This document shows, one piece after another, positions 1 through 10,974 of a stretch of 64,000 bases of DNA. The notes under the pieces were generated by a model that did not search any database, was not told the DNA's origin, and saw nothing but the letters and a program-made list of their open reading frames with translations. A program made the translations under genes and the position numbers. Source of the DNA: Dendrophyllia cribrosa (Eukaryota; Cnidaria; Anthozoa; Scleractinia; Dendrophylliidae); assembly GCA_024195265.1 (NCBI GenBank), contig JAJLRJ010000004.1:42736488-42800487 (forward strand), in the 5' to 3' direction. Position 1 is the stretch's first letter, and each line of letters opens with the position of its first letter.

Positions 1-62
1 ATGTAAATATATGAATGTAAATATATGAATGAATGTAAATATATGAATGAATGTAAATATGT
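1..62. repeat. AT-rich microsatellite (ATGAATGTAAAT-type)
   Basis: Tandem, slightly irregular copies of ATGAATGTAAAT and shorter variants run to about base 62. The same repeat opens the second X block at 61041-61106. Its first base is where the X duplication becomes visible, so it may lie at or near the duplication junction. Confidence 0.8.
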
Positions 63-290
63 GAACTGCGGATCCTATTTTTTTTATTTTCTCGGTTGTC
101 AGTGCGATTCTTGAAAGCTTTTATCATAAACGTTTGTTTTCCTGCCTTTTTTGTCAGTTTTATGCCTTGCTGACGTCTATAAAACCAGTTAAACATGATG
201 TCACCTGATGATATTTTCACCCAGCTCTGCTGAATTTTTTTTTTATCAGACATCGTAATAGTGCACCTAAACCCAAAATTGTTTTTTCGC

Positions 291-671
291 GTAATCAACT
301 CTATGTACGTTGAAAAGTTGAAAAGTTTTCTTGTTTTTAACGTTGCGTTAGTGAATTATAGAGGTTTGAATTAACAAAATGTTAATAAGATGACGTCAAG
401 TCAAGACTCGTTCAATATACAACTACTTGTTTCCACCTCCAAGTAATATTTTTTACAAATCAATTGACTATTAACAGTTTTTATTTAGTATTTCTTAAAT
501 TGATTATCCTTAAGCTGTGAACTGCGTATTGTAAATTGAAGTAGAAATAATAGTAAAGTCTTGATTTGACGTCACCTAATTAGCATTTTGTAAATTCAAA
601 TCTCTATAACTCACTAACGCGACGTTAAAAACAAGAAATATTTCACTATTCGACTTTTCAAAATTGATTAC
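291..671. mobile_element. Foldback (MITE-like) element
   Basis: Two imperfect inverted arms flank an AT-rich core. The best-paired parts are 330-407 and 558-635, about 78 bases each, and both contain the motif AACG(T/C)(T/C)GCGTTAGTGA(A/G)TTATAGAG in opposite orientation. Pairing extends outward to about 291 and 671. There is no open reading frame inside, so it would be a non-autonomous DNA element. The same structure recurs at 61331-61711. I could not identify the superfamily. Confidence 0.65.
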
Positions 672-1528
672 ATCGTCATGTCTTTGAGGTTGTTTAAAAA
701 ACTGCTTCAAGAGAGTATTATTAAAGTACTTTTTCAACAACATCACACACGCACAGACTATCTTTTTGTATATTAATTATTTTATTAATTTTTACAATTT
801 CTCTGATCTTTGTTTTTCTTGATTTCTTCTTCTCCATTAATTATCCTGTAATTAAAAAAAATATATGCTTTAGACTTTTACAGGTTTTTCCGCAGTAGAA
901 AATTTCAAAAATACCCAACGAGAACCAATATCAATACTTTAAGTCGGCTTATGTGTATTAATCTAAGTACTTTTTTGATTTCTCTCACAACTTTATCGCT
1001 AACTTTAAACCCCACTCATGCATGAGAGATGACCAAATTCACATAGAATATAACGGATTACTCTGGCAACCTCTTCATTAAATTCAGCGCTGAACCAAAC
1101 AATTTATTATTTTGGCTGCTGTGATATTATCAACCACAAGTTATCTATGCTTCTGATTGGTTCACAAATAGTGACATTAAACAGGCTTACATCATATCAG
1201 CACATGCACCAAAATAATAAGCCCTCCTTAAGCCCCTTCCTGAAATAAACAAAAGGTACCGAAATCTTTCATAAGTCCCCCCCTCCCCTCACTTCAGTAT
1301 AAAGTGGAATAAAACTAAAATGCTAGTACATCAATACACTGCAATTAAAGGGATGGGGGCTTATTAAAAGGGGGAGGCTTAATAGAGGGAGGAAGCTTAG
1401 TGACTTGTTCAAAGTCGTAGTTCTATGTTAAGCATATATGTAAAGGAAACAACTGGGGGTTTTTCACCATCAACACAACTCGCCACACATTATACAACAA
1501 ATATTAAAGAAATAAAAAAGATCCGAGT

Positions 1529-1670
1529 GCATTGTTGAGTTATATAAGTATACAGGAATTTTTAAGAACACAAGAGATGTGCAGAGAAGCATGAGCCGAA
1601 GGCAAGTACTTCTCGCTTTTCTTGGGTGTTCTTAAAAATTTGCAAGTGCTTAATATACAACTCAATGCAT
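1529..1670. mobile_element. Short palindromic MITE-like element
   Basis: The ends GCATTGTTGAGTTATATAAG and the reverse of CTTAATATACAACTCAATGC form inverted repeats. Inside them, ATTTTTAAGAACAC and GTGTTCTTAAAAAT form a second inverted pair around a 60-base core. No coding potential. A copy lies at 62569-62710. Confidence 0.65.
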
Positions 1671-1922
1671 GAGGAACAAGTTTGTTATTTCTTTTATAAA
1701 ATAAAATCGACCACAAAGGGACAAAAATTCATCAGACAACAGAAATGAGCGTGCATGTTTTATCAAGTTCTTATGAACTTGGTTTGACCAATCATAGAGT
1801 GCATTTCCTTAAGCATTTTATAAAGTGTTTCAACGAACTACAATATCACTGAAAAAGCAACATAAACAAAGTGGCAGTGGTGGGGGAGCTTCATAGAGGG
1901 AGGGTTTTTTTTTAAAGGCAGA

Positions 1923-1947
1923 GGGGGGGGGGGGGGGGGGGGGGGGG
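1923..1947. repeat. Poly-G tract (25 G)
   Basis: An uninterrupted run of 25 G within a purine-rich stretch (1880-1970). In the right X copy the run is broken by a T and has a different length, as expected of slippage or of long-read homopolymer error. Confidence 0.9.
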
Positions 1948-2123
1948 ATATTAGGAGGGCTTAAAAGTGAGTGAGGATAAATAAAGAAAATATGGTAATA
2001 TAGAATACATTGTAGCCCCAATGTCATTTTCTCATCCACCTTGTTTATAAATTATGATCAAAGGTTACTTTTTGGAGTTTCCAATAATAAATTATTGTTC
2101 TGGGCCGGGTCGTTTAAAGCATG

Positions 2124-2206
2124 ATTAGCGCTCGAAACGTCAGCTTTCTCGAATCTTTTTACGGTGGCTAATTTACCTCATCGACTCAGTCGATAAAACC
2201 AAATTC
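2124..2206 (+). mobile_element. 3'-end fragment of a Penelope-like element
   Basis: The sequence GCGCTCGAAACGTCAGC followed by CGAATCTTTTTACGGTGG and the palindrome TCGACTCAGTCGA matches, in the opposite orientation, the region just 3' of the PLE coding sequence at 15120-15206. It keeps the 3' half of the hammerhead-like motif (stem II right strand, GAAAC, GTC, stem I), but the CTGANGA half is missing. A duplicate lies at 63164-63246. Confidence 0.55.
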
Positions 2207-2681
2207 TTGTGCTTCACCTCCACAGTTTCTCTAGAAACTAACCCCATTCATGATTAAGCTAATTCAGGGATTAGCATCAAGTTTGAATCCAGTCAAATAA
2301 CTCAACTCCAAAGTTTTCTGCTCTTCAGTTTTGACTTAAACTTGTCTTCACAACTACATGTAGCTATAAATGACCTTTTGAAAACATTTTTAAACAGAGA
2401 AATGAAATCCTCAGTTAACTTTTAATCCGGGATTAGTGCTAATCGGCTTTTGAACAACCAGGCCCTGTTCTTAAAACAGTTACCATACAATTACTTATCA
2501 GAATGGATGGGATTCCACTGTATGAAAGTCTCAAGTGTGCCGATGGTTGTAACATCCGGAAATTGTCCAATGAGTACTTTAGTAATTTTTAAAAGTAATT
2601 ATTTATACTGACATTAAAAAATCTTTGAACTTTCCCCAAGTGGGGGACCGTCTCTCGCCAAGTACACCATGGTACTTGGAG

Positions 2682-2727
2682 CAATGGGTCCACACCTCTT
2701 CAGCCTTGCAGAGGTGTGGACCCATTG
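2682..2727. other. Perfect hairpin, 18-bp stem, 10-base loop
   Basis: CAATGGGTCCACACCTCT at 2682-2699 is an exact reverse complement of 2710-2727; the loop is 2700-2709. Just upstream, CCAAGTAC and GTACTTGG (2659-2680) form a second small hairpin. Probably the core of a foldback element. It is conserved in the right X copy (63722-63767). Confidence 0.8.
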
Positions 2728-2949
2728 GTCGTGGACATGCAATGGTTGCTAATTCCTTGAAAGAAAGAAATTGCATCTTTTATGATGTGAAAGAAAAATA
2801 AATCTTTATCTTACATTACTTTTTACATGTAATGACAAAGAAAACCTGTACAAAGACTTGTTACATTCTTAACTATGGTTTCAAGGCAAAAACAACTGAC
2901 AATGTGAATAATGTATAGATTAAATATCAAACTCCCTCGCCCCCTTTAC

Positions 2950-4082
2950 CCCTTCTTTCACCTCCTCGCCTTTTCTCGGTTTTTGTTTTTGCGCTGCTCC
3001 TCAGTTCAGGCCTGTCAAAATGACCTGTCTATTTCACACCGTTACCAACTACTTCACACTGGAGTTCACAAATCATGACTTACAACAAAATACATCAGTA
3101 TCCCTTACTACCTACTACTTCTGTTACCCTGCCTACCACTACAAAACATTCTGCAGTTGTAACATTACATTACTAACATTTAATACTAACATTCATTGCT
3201 CACATTATTTTTGCTCGTGCAGTATTACTTGCGTGACATACGTGTGTAAGGAAATTTATTATCCCTCAAAATTGTAGAAAGCCACCTTAAAATCTTGGGA
3301 TTTTCATCGAAAACAAAAGTACCTACTCTCAGATAATCCAAAACTAATAGCTTCCAAGAACGAAGTAAAATTATAAAACCAGGTTGTCTATCTTGCTTTT
3401 ACAAAATTTAAGCTTAAGTTATATGATTTTCTTTCTATTTAAGCTTAAAACATCATTGAAAAATCAAAATTTCCATACAAACTTTCATATCACGCTTGGA
3501 TCTCCGAGACTGGATTTCCTGTGGGTTCACAAGTCCACAAGTGCGACGCAAACAAGGGAAAGCACAAGCAAATACACTTGTGAACTACCGTACGTAACGC
3601 AAACGAAATGGAAAATTTTCCATTAAACTCCTCTTCTCTTTTTTGAACTTGGTCTTTCAGGTTTAACTTTCTAAGCTTAGTAGTTATAAATATGATCACA
3701 CTCCATCGACATTGATTAGTGTAGCTTAAATTAAAATTATCTTACAACTTGTGTTCAGACATTTTCACATTGTCTATTTAAACATAATCCTCACCAAACT
3801 CTCCTCGACGTTTGTTGATGCCTCACCGACGTGTTCCTCGTTTCTTCTTCTAGTTTTGCTTTCACACAGTCGCTAAAAACCCTGGCTAAAACCTGGCTAA
3901 AACCTTTGGCGTTGCATCGTTTTGGTAAAAGCATCCCGTCTGACCATTAAAAATCGCGGGCTCGTGGTGAAAGCGAGGCTGTTTTTGACCCTGTTTATTT
4001 TTAACCATGGTTTTGTAGTGAAATTTGACTCGTTTTATAGCTCGAATTATTGCTGTTCTTTCCTTCCAATTCATTAGAAGCT
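2950..4082 (+). other. 5' flank of the TRIM gene
   Basis: No convincing gene. The stretch presumably contains the promoter and 5' UTR. An AT-rich 'cgttttatagctcg' lies about 50 bases upstream of the ATG. A degenerate inverted copy of 3980-4040 occurs at 19850-19935, so part of the leader may derive from a dispersed repeat. I cannot place a transcription start. Confidence 0.4.
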
Positions 4083-7000
4083 ATGGCTCAAAGTAGAAAC
4101 TTTTTCGATGATGTTCGAAAGGAATTAGAATGTTCTGTTTGTCAGGAACAGTTCAGTCAAGTCAACGAACCGAAAATACTAAAATGCCTCCACACTTTCT
4201 GCAAGACCTGTCTCGAAGCTTGGCTACGGCAGCAACGTGAAGGAGAATTAAGTTGTCCAACATGCCGTCAAATCACTGAGTGTCCTAACAACAACATTCA
4301 ATGCCTGCCATCCAACTTGTTTTACAAGCAGATGGTGGAAATTGTAGAGGCTTACGACGGGCAAGGGCAAGAGGATTCAACACATTGTGGAAGCTGCGAT
4401 GAAAACAAATCACTGAAGTTTTATTGTTCTGATTATAACTGCTTCTTGTGTGAAGACTGTGCTGGGGTCCACAAAAAAGTTAAAGTTCTCAGAAGCCATC
4501 ATGTTAAAGAAATAGGAAACTTTGTGTCAAGCGATATGCAAGATTACGCTCGCAAAACAAATGTTTGCAGGAAACACAAAGAAGAATTGAGGTTTTACTG
4601 CAGCAAATGCAACATTTGCATTTGTCGTGACTGCGCCATGTTGAAACATCGAGACCATGATTTCATCTCCTTTGACCAAGCACTTGGAAACAAGAAATCA
4701 GAAATTGGAAAGAAAATGCAAGAGGTTGAAGAAAACTGCTCTCGTCTAAGAAACCGCAAAGAATCTCTAGAGAAGCAAAGGGAAAGAATGAACAACAGCA
4801 TCGATCAGGCGGCGAATGAAGTCCACCGAGGCGCTGAGCTCTGCATAAAATTAATTCGACAACGTGAAGCCACCATGACGGAAGAGTTACTCAAGCAGAA
4901 AGCAAGTTTGCAAGATTCATTTTCAGCTCAAATGACTGCCTTAGATAAGAAACTGGTGGAAATAGACAGCAGCTTGGAATTTGGCAAAGATGTCATAGAG
5001 CGAAATAATTTACCGGAGATTATAAACGTCGAAGAAATACTAGAAGAAAGATTTAAGGAACTGTCATCTTTGCCTGATGAATATCGCGTCAAACTTAATT
5101 GCTCCAAGGTCAAGTATGTGCCAAGTGATATGTCAGCCTTAACTGAAAACGCGCTGGGAAAGTTTGGTTACACCAACACGGAGCCTTCCTTGTCACTTGC
5201 GCAAGATAAGGGTCTAACAGTAGGTCATCTAGGCGAAGATTCAACCTTTACGATAATAACAAAGGACTCGCAGGGACAGACTACTTACAGTCAAATTGAT
5301 AAAGTGAATGTTGACATCCAGTCATTGCAGACCGGAAGGATCACGAAACCCAGCATAACAGAAAGCAAAGATGGCTGCTATAAAGTGACGTACAAACCGG
5401 AAACAGCAGGAGAATTCAGCCTGTCCATAACAGTAGCGGGCGAAGCTATCATGGGCAGTCCGTTCCAGTTAAGAGTGGAAGAGCGTAAACCAGGTATTAG
5501 GAATAAATTAAACTGAACGGTCGCCATTTTGATTGTACCATGCATGCACGTGTTCGTCTCGCTTTGGGACCTTTTGGGATGCGCTTGTATTTAATAAATG
5601 TTAACTGAAAACAGAAAACATATCGCCGGCACTGGTATGATCCACCTTTCCAAAGGTTATCCTGCCTTTATGTAAACAGGTTCTTAAAGGCTTTCTTGAC
5701 AGTAAAACTTAAAGACATTAAAGTTCATAATTTTTCCTTCAAGGCAAAAATGCTCCAAAGTACTTCTAGTCGGAGTATCTTGCCAGTCCCTGAATTGTGG
5801 CTGGTCTGCAAGGTTAGGCAGAGTTTCGTACGAATCGATACGCGCTCTCCCTAGTCTTCCCAGTCTCCGCTCGTTCGCGTACTGGTTTTAAGCTGCAACC
5901 AAGACTCACAATGTTAATGCCTGGAACAGAGCTAACGAATCAACAACCTGTCAACAGCGAGGGAGGTCACTAGGTCTACGGATCTGCGGATTTTGTCAAT
6001 TATTTAGCCCGGTTTTCGGATTCAGAGAAAGAGTTAAACGGATATATTTTCTAAAAAAGTAATCACACACAAAGCATTGCAAGGATTCTAGCCAGAACAT
6101 TCTTATTACATCTCAGAAGTTTTTTCACTAAAGATTCGGATTTGGGCAAAAAAAATTGCTGATCAACGGATTCCGCTATCAAGATGTAACGGAGCAGCGA
6201 ATTTGCACACCCCTTTTTACCACTTCCTAATAACCGCAAACATGTTGGAAATTATGCCTGTTCGTGAGATACAACTTTCTATTCGACAACTGCATTTCAC
6301 GCGTCGTCGAATTTCGTCTTACGGATCGTACTTTCATTTTTTCGGATCGTATCAGGTCGACAGTATTGTCAAAAGTTCATAATTCTCGTGCGTGTCACAC
6401 ATGATGGCGCAATTTGTGCAAAAAATAGCGCAAATGGTACTTCACGTGGGGACAGGCATCTCTAAATAAATGACAATTTGTTGCGGTCTCCGATTATGTT
6501 TTTTATAATTTACGAAAATCGATGTACGAAAAAATGTATGGTGAAACTTTTCCGCATATCGTTTGCAATTTCTATATTTTTTTTAGTAGGGAGTAGCAAG
6601 GCCGCAGCAGACACAGGGTGAAATGACCTCGTCATACTGTGATTTTTATTCAAGACTCGACTACAGTTTAGTAACCTAATTTTTTTTTCAGTAAAATAAT
6701 AATACAGTGATAAGAAGAGCCATTTATATATTTGCAACTTGCGGACCTAATTTGATCATAGTTTCAACGTTTGCTAAGAGGCTGAACGGTTGTTCTTTTT
6801 TGTCGTTATTACCCAGAATTTAAAGCTGTCTTTACAACCCTCGGTGCAAGTGGGCGACTGGGTCCAACATCACTTGGCAGTCACTACAATGGTCAGGATC
6901 ATGACGGTCAAGTTACAGTGGTCAGCGGTATTCAAAGATGGACTGTGCCGTACACAGGTGACTACAAAATAGAAGCAATAGGAGCCGCAGGGGGGTACGA

Positions 7001-8125
7001 TACGTATGAAACCAGCCGTCAGTACCGAGGAAGAGGGGCTAGAATGATAGGAACTTTTCACTCATCCAAGGGTGAAACAATTCAGATTCTTGTTGGTCAG
7101 GAAGGTGGAATTAACAGAAACGGTTATAGCTCTGGAGGCGGTGGAGGCACGTTTGTAGTGAGAGGAAACGACACGCCTTTGGTAATAGCTGGAGGAGGAG
7201 GAGGCATAACGATTGCTAAGTCAAGACACACAGAATGTGATGCCTCCTCGGGTACACCAGAGGGAACTGGACACGGTGCACATACCGACAAAGGCACATT
7301 GTCAGGTGAGAGTGAAATACAGCTTTTTATTTCTATCACAAGTTAAAAGGTTAAAAAAGGTTTGTGATTCTTAATAGAAGACGGTTTGTGAAGTAACCCT
7401 TGTAAAAAACATTCCTTTCTCTGAATACGAATGGGTGCATGAACTCGATCTTTTTAAATGTGTAAACTGTAGTGTTTTTATTTGGCTTTTATATGGATAA
7501 TCAATGTCAAGCTATTTAATGAAAACTAAGGGTTAAAATTTGAATGACCGAACAGGGTAAAATAGTCTATCCCTTAATTGGATCAGTAAAATAAAGACTG
7601 GTCTTCTTGCCAGGGGATTTGAAACCATCAACATCTAGCTATTTTCTCCATTTTTTAGGGTTAATATATGTGTTATCTATGGAGTAAGTATGCATTTCAT
7701 AACAAAAAATGATCTGACAATTATTCAAATAAAAGAAAATAAGTCATATATTATATACTTTTTACTTATTTTTTACTTATTTAGGTGGCGGCGGTGGTGG
7801 CTTTTACTCCAATGGAATAAGTGGAACGAATTTCGGTGGTACGATTTGGCTTGGTGGAGAAGGAGGCAAAGGATTTATTCAGGGAGGTGTGGGTGGAAGA
7901 ACCTTAAATGCGAATATTGACGGAGGTTTTGGTGGTGGCGGTGGTGCTCATGGACGTGGTGGAGGTGGTGGAGGAGGCGGAGGCTACTCTGGAGGAAGTA
8001 GCGGAGAGTGTAAAAATGACTCCGGTGGGGGAGGAGGAGGATCTTACAATACTGGAAACAATCAGCAGAATGAATGCTGTTACAAAACAGATGGACATGG
8101 TCAGGTCACCATAACATTAATCTAG
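4083..8125 (+). CDS. TRIM E3 ligase-like protein with filamin repeat and ALK-type glycine-rich domain (3 exons)
   Basis: My model joins 4083-5493, 6817-7305 and 7785-8125 (746 residues). Both introns are GT-AG and phase 1: CAG/GTATTA to TACCCAG, and CAG/GTGAGA to ATTTAG. The ATG at 4083 has G at -3 and +4, with no in-frame ATG upstream. Residues 17-61 form a C3HC4 RING (C17, C20, C35, H37, C40, C43, C58, C61). Two B-boxes follow at about 102-143 and 160-198, a coiled coil at about 200-300, and a filamin repeat at about 367-466. Exons 2-3 encode a glycine-rich domain (471-746) resembling that of ALK/LTK: the motifs LGASGRLGPTS, GIQRWTVPYTGDYKIE, ILVGQEG and PLVIAGGGGG appear in family order, ending in a GHG-V-I strand. 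There is no signal peptide, membrane segment or kinase. Expected role, by inference, is a cytosolic ubiquitin ligase whose C-terminus serves as a recognition module. The domains are confident; the exon joining is inferred but coherent. Confidence 0.85.
5494..6816 (+). other. Intron 1 of the TRIM gene
   Basis: Donor GTATTA at 5494; acceptor TTATTACCCAG ends at 6816. If unspliced, the frame adds seven residues and stops at 5514-5516. I see no other gene in it. Confidence 0.75.
5593..5598 (+). terminator. Candidate intronic polyadenylation signal
   Basis: An AATAAA hexamer lies 77 bases after the intron-1 read-through stop codon. A transcript ending here would encode a 477-residue protein with RING, B-boxes, coiled coil and filamin repeat but no glycine-rich domain. 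Only the hexamer and stop are seen; use of the site is inferred. Confidence 0.4.
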
Positions 8126-8623
8126 ATTACACACAACATAACACTAAAAACAGTAACGATTTAGAGACAACCTCCTCGCTCAGAATCTGTTCAGTGTTCA
8201 AAATGAATGCAAGAGAGGAGTGTTGCCCATAGCAGATCAATTAAACTTGAACTTTCCAAATTTGTTGGAGATATAATTATATTTATAATAGCCGTCGGTA
8301 TCCTCGGAGAATTTTAAAGAGACATTTTAAGGTCACGTGACCTGCTATTTGCCGAGGTCCTGTCTCGCCATCATTTTGAATACTGAAAATGTCCTGGGAA
8401 CAAGGCAGGTTAAGAGCCTCTCAAGAATGAACGTTTTTTATGTAAAAAAAAATATGCTTGTCTACAGATTGAATATGAACCATGGTTTACTTCTGTGTAA
8501 TTGTTTGCAGTTGCTTAAGACAAAAGTTTTTAGTATTTTTATTATAATCTTTTGTTCAAAACTATTGTATTGTAAATGTCCATTTGTAAGCAGTGGAAGT
8601 GCTGAATCGTTTCCTTCTAAATA
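8126..8623 (+). other. 3' flank/UTR of the TRIM gene
   Basis: No second gene. An ATTAAA at 8240-8245, about 115 bases after the stop, is a possible polyadenylation signal for the long form. The first 30 bases after the stop are repeated in decayed form at 18.9 kb. Confidence 0.4.
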
Positions 8624-9130
8624 CAGTGGAACCTCGATTTAACGAAGCGCCAAGGGGCTGGGGATATTGGTTCGTTATATCGAGGGTTCGGTATATCGAA
8701 AACCTCCTTATAACGCGCGAATTTGCGGAAAACAACCAAAATGTTCGTTATATCGAGGTATAGTTAATAATTGTTATGTAACGGTGTTACGTATTTCCGG
8801 AAAATAACATTGGAACTTTAATGCCTGTATGAAGCTACAGTGCACTGTAAATATAATTACGAAATTGGAAAACTGTACAGGTTATACCTTTGCTCTATAG
8901 CACACACTGTAGGTCTGTTCCAAATTTATGTTTTGTCGAGCGTTCGAGCCTTGACATTTATCCGTTATATCGGTGTAGATTTTGCGTTTGGGCTGCCGGA
9001 TTGTGTTCGTTATAACGAGGATTTCGTTATATCGAAGTTCTGTTACATACATTTTACTTGCAATTTTTCCGGGCTGAAGAATATCGTTCGTTTTACCGAG
9101 GACTTCGTTATATAGAGGTTCGTTAAATCA
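8624..9130. mobile_element. Non-autonomous pogo/Tigger-like element
   Basis: The left end, CAGTGGAACCTCGATTTAAC preceded by TA, resembles pogo/Tigger-type terminal inverted repeats and the expected TA target. The interior repeats 'cgttatatcgagg' motifs many times in both orientations. The right end (near 9130, 'tatagaggttcgttaaatca') is decayed. No transposase frame is present. Confidence 0.6.
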
Positions 9131-9405
9131 GCACGGATTTCCGCCAGTGCATTACCTGTAGGAAATAGGAATTGGTTTCAGTCATATTATTGTAAGGTTC
9201 AGTTCAGATTTGATGCTTAGCTTTGCTCGCGGACACTGAAAGGAAACTTATCTGGGCACTGTGGAACCACACTTCTATTTCTTCCATTTAGGATTCCACC
9301 ATAGTGGACACTCGTCCTGAAAAATGTGGACACTCGTTAAATCTTGTGCAGACAAGTGCAACGGTGCATTGCACTCGGTTTATAGTATAGATCGCGTTCA
9401 CATTA
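9131..9405. other. Intergenic, no feature recognised
   Basis: Low-complexity-free sequence between two foldback elements; I see no gene or repeat. Confidence 0.4.
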
Positions 9406-9619
9406 GGGACGGACCATTTAATTTTTGTGGTGGGTTGGGGGGGGGGGGGGGGGGTTGGGCAATTACCAAAGTAAAATTCCTGCAGAAGAAATTTAAGAGA
9501 ATAAAAACCGTGCACAACAAAGCACGTGAAAAAAAAAGAGACATATTTTAGTAAAAAAAAATTCTTGCAAATAGTGATGCTGAAAAAAAAATCTTGCTCA
9601 GAAGAAATTGCCCACCCCC

Positions 9620-9666
<47 letters not shown>

Positions 9667-9704
9667 CCTCCCGCCTTCCCCACAAAAATTAAATGGTCCG
9701 TCCC
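9406..9704. mobile_element. Foldback MITE with G-run/C-run arms and TTA target duplication
   Basis: GGGACGGACCATTTAATTTT at the left end is the exact reverse complement of the right end. TTA flanks both sides (9403-9405 and 9705-9707), fitting a PIF/Harbinger-type target duplication. The arms continue into a G-run at the left (about 9440) and a 43-base C-run (9621-9663) at the right, so a transcript would fold into a G:C hairpin. The right Y copy carries only 25 C at this place. No coding capacity. Confidence 0.75.
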
Positions 9705-10113
9705 TTAGCACTTTTGTCCGAGCACCGTTGCAGGGCATTAAGTCTGAATGGGGCCGAAGTTATTGGTACCTTTCTTTAATCTTTCTGACCAACCGGCCTT
9801 AGTAAGCAGAATTTTAATCGAATATCATATTTAGAGAAACTTCGATGCTTTTTCAGTTATAATAAATAACACAACACAAGCTATTTTTAAAATTGCCGTC
9901 TAAAATTATCTTAAAGAATGCCAACAAGTTTACATATAAATTTACATATCAATTTTAAAAAGACCCAAGAAGCCTGTCTGACCTTTGTCGTTTAAGAGAA
10001 GTGATATAGTTTCTTTCCAAAAAAATGTCCCGTATTATAACAGTCACTCTGTCTCCAGTTACCAGAATAAGCAACAAAAAATGGGGAATACTTAAAAGGG
10101 GAATCTTTAAAAT
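9705..10113. other. Intergenic, no feature recognised
   Basis: AT-rich sequence between two foldback elements with no supported gene. Confidence 0.4.
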
Positions 10114-10560
10114 GCAGCGTTGACACGGCAGAAAAATCGGGTACGGACTCGTCAAAAAAGTGGTACGGACCGCATAATTTTAGCCGTTTACACGGATAAT
10201 GTTCTACTAAAGGTTGGACAAAAAAAGACCAAAGGACCAAGTTTGGAAGGATGCGTTTACGCTACACTTTTGGGTGACCGGACCAATTTCCGAGTCCCCA
10301 GAGCCACGCGGATTTTTACTGCGCATGCGATCAGCGAAGTTATTAAGCAAGCTGACGTAAGAAATGATGAAACTGTTCCGGACCCAAGTTTTTTCAGGGT
10401 TTGGCGCCATAGATGTCTATGGCCCCAAAACCTGATAAAACGCGGGTCCGTAAAAAATCCCAAAAGACGTAGTACGCATAGTTTACACGGTCGAAAATGT
10501 GAAGTCCGTACTCCTTTCTAGACGGGTCCGTACCCATTTTTTTCTGTCGTGTAAACGGCC
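10114..10560. mobile_element. Foldback element with long inverted arms
   Basis: The left arm (GACACGGCAGAAAAA then GGGTACGGACTCGTC) pairs with the right arm, which reads on the reverse strand as TACACGACAGAAAAA then GGGTACGGACCCGTC. Sub-terminal 'tacggac' and 'gtttacac' motifs recur inside in inverted orientation. The 133-codon frame across it has no recognisable domain and is fortuitous. Confidence 0.7.
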
Positions 10561-10694
10561 TTTAATCACAGACTCAGACATTTTGATGCCAGTATTTTCA
10601 ACAGCGAATAATTTACATTTAATTAAGTAGACTGTGAGCAGTCTCTTATTTTGCTTTTGGTTAGTGGAGCGAGTGGGCGCTCAGCATAAAGGAC

Positions 10695-10955
10695 AAAACA
10701 ACAACAGAAACGAGACAACAGTTCAATAAAGATAGACAGCGGTAACCCTTTTGAATTTATTACTGGATGCTAAATAACAATAATAAGGAGATATTGCCAA
10801 TACAAAGCTAGAATAATAAAAAAAGGGTGCGGTTTGTTTGCGCTGCTACGCAAAAGAGGATTTGAAACAACAAAGATGAGACAGTAGTTCAGTAAAAGAC
10901 AGTCTGCTGCGATTATATTGGCTTTAATTTCATGGATGCTGAGTGATCATTATTT
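10695..10955. repeat. Imperfect local tandem duplication
   Basis: About 95 bases beginning 'aacaacaacagaaacgagac' (10695-10793) recur with differences at about 10864-10955. The stretch ends just before the P-domain relic. Confidence 0.5.
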
Positions 10956-10974
10956 TAAAAAAAAATATTTTCTG

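Larger units (their letters stand above)
1..2948. repeat. Block X, left copy of a long direct duplication
   Basis: This stretch matches 61045-63988 along its whole length, with an offset of 61044 falling to 61040 after a 4-base deletion in the right copy. I count roughly 15-20 substitutions plus homopolymer length changes, so about 99.4% identity. I see no convincing gene in it. It holds foldback elements, G-runs, a PLE 3'-end fragment and a strong hairpin, listed separately. The stretches 672-1528 and 1671-1922 are AT-rich or G-run-rich with no supported gene; 1230-1400 carries purine-rich 'ggggcttatta' motifs typical of degenerate inverted-repeat elements. Confidence 0.9.

Noticed and set aside
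3020..3277. 85-codon frame upstream of the TRIM gene
   Set aside because: Biased, Tyr/Thr/Cys-rich translation of AT-rich DNA with no domain; present in both Y blocks only because they are near-identical.
9288..9802. Gly- or Pro-rich frames near the C-run
   Set aside because: They arise from the poly-G/poly-C arms of a foldback element and shift frame between the two copies.
10120..10521. 133-codon frame with basic residues
   Set aside because: It lies wholly inside a foldback element and contains the inverted arms themselves; no domain resemblance.
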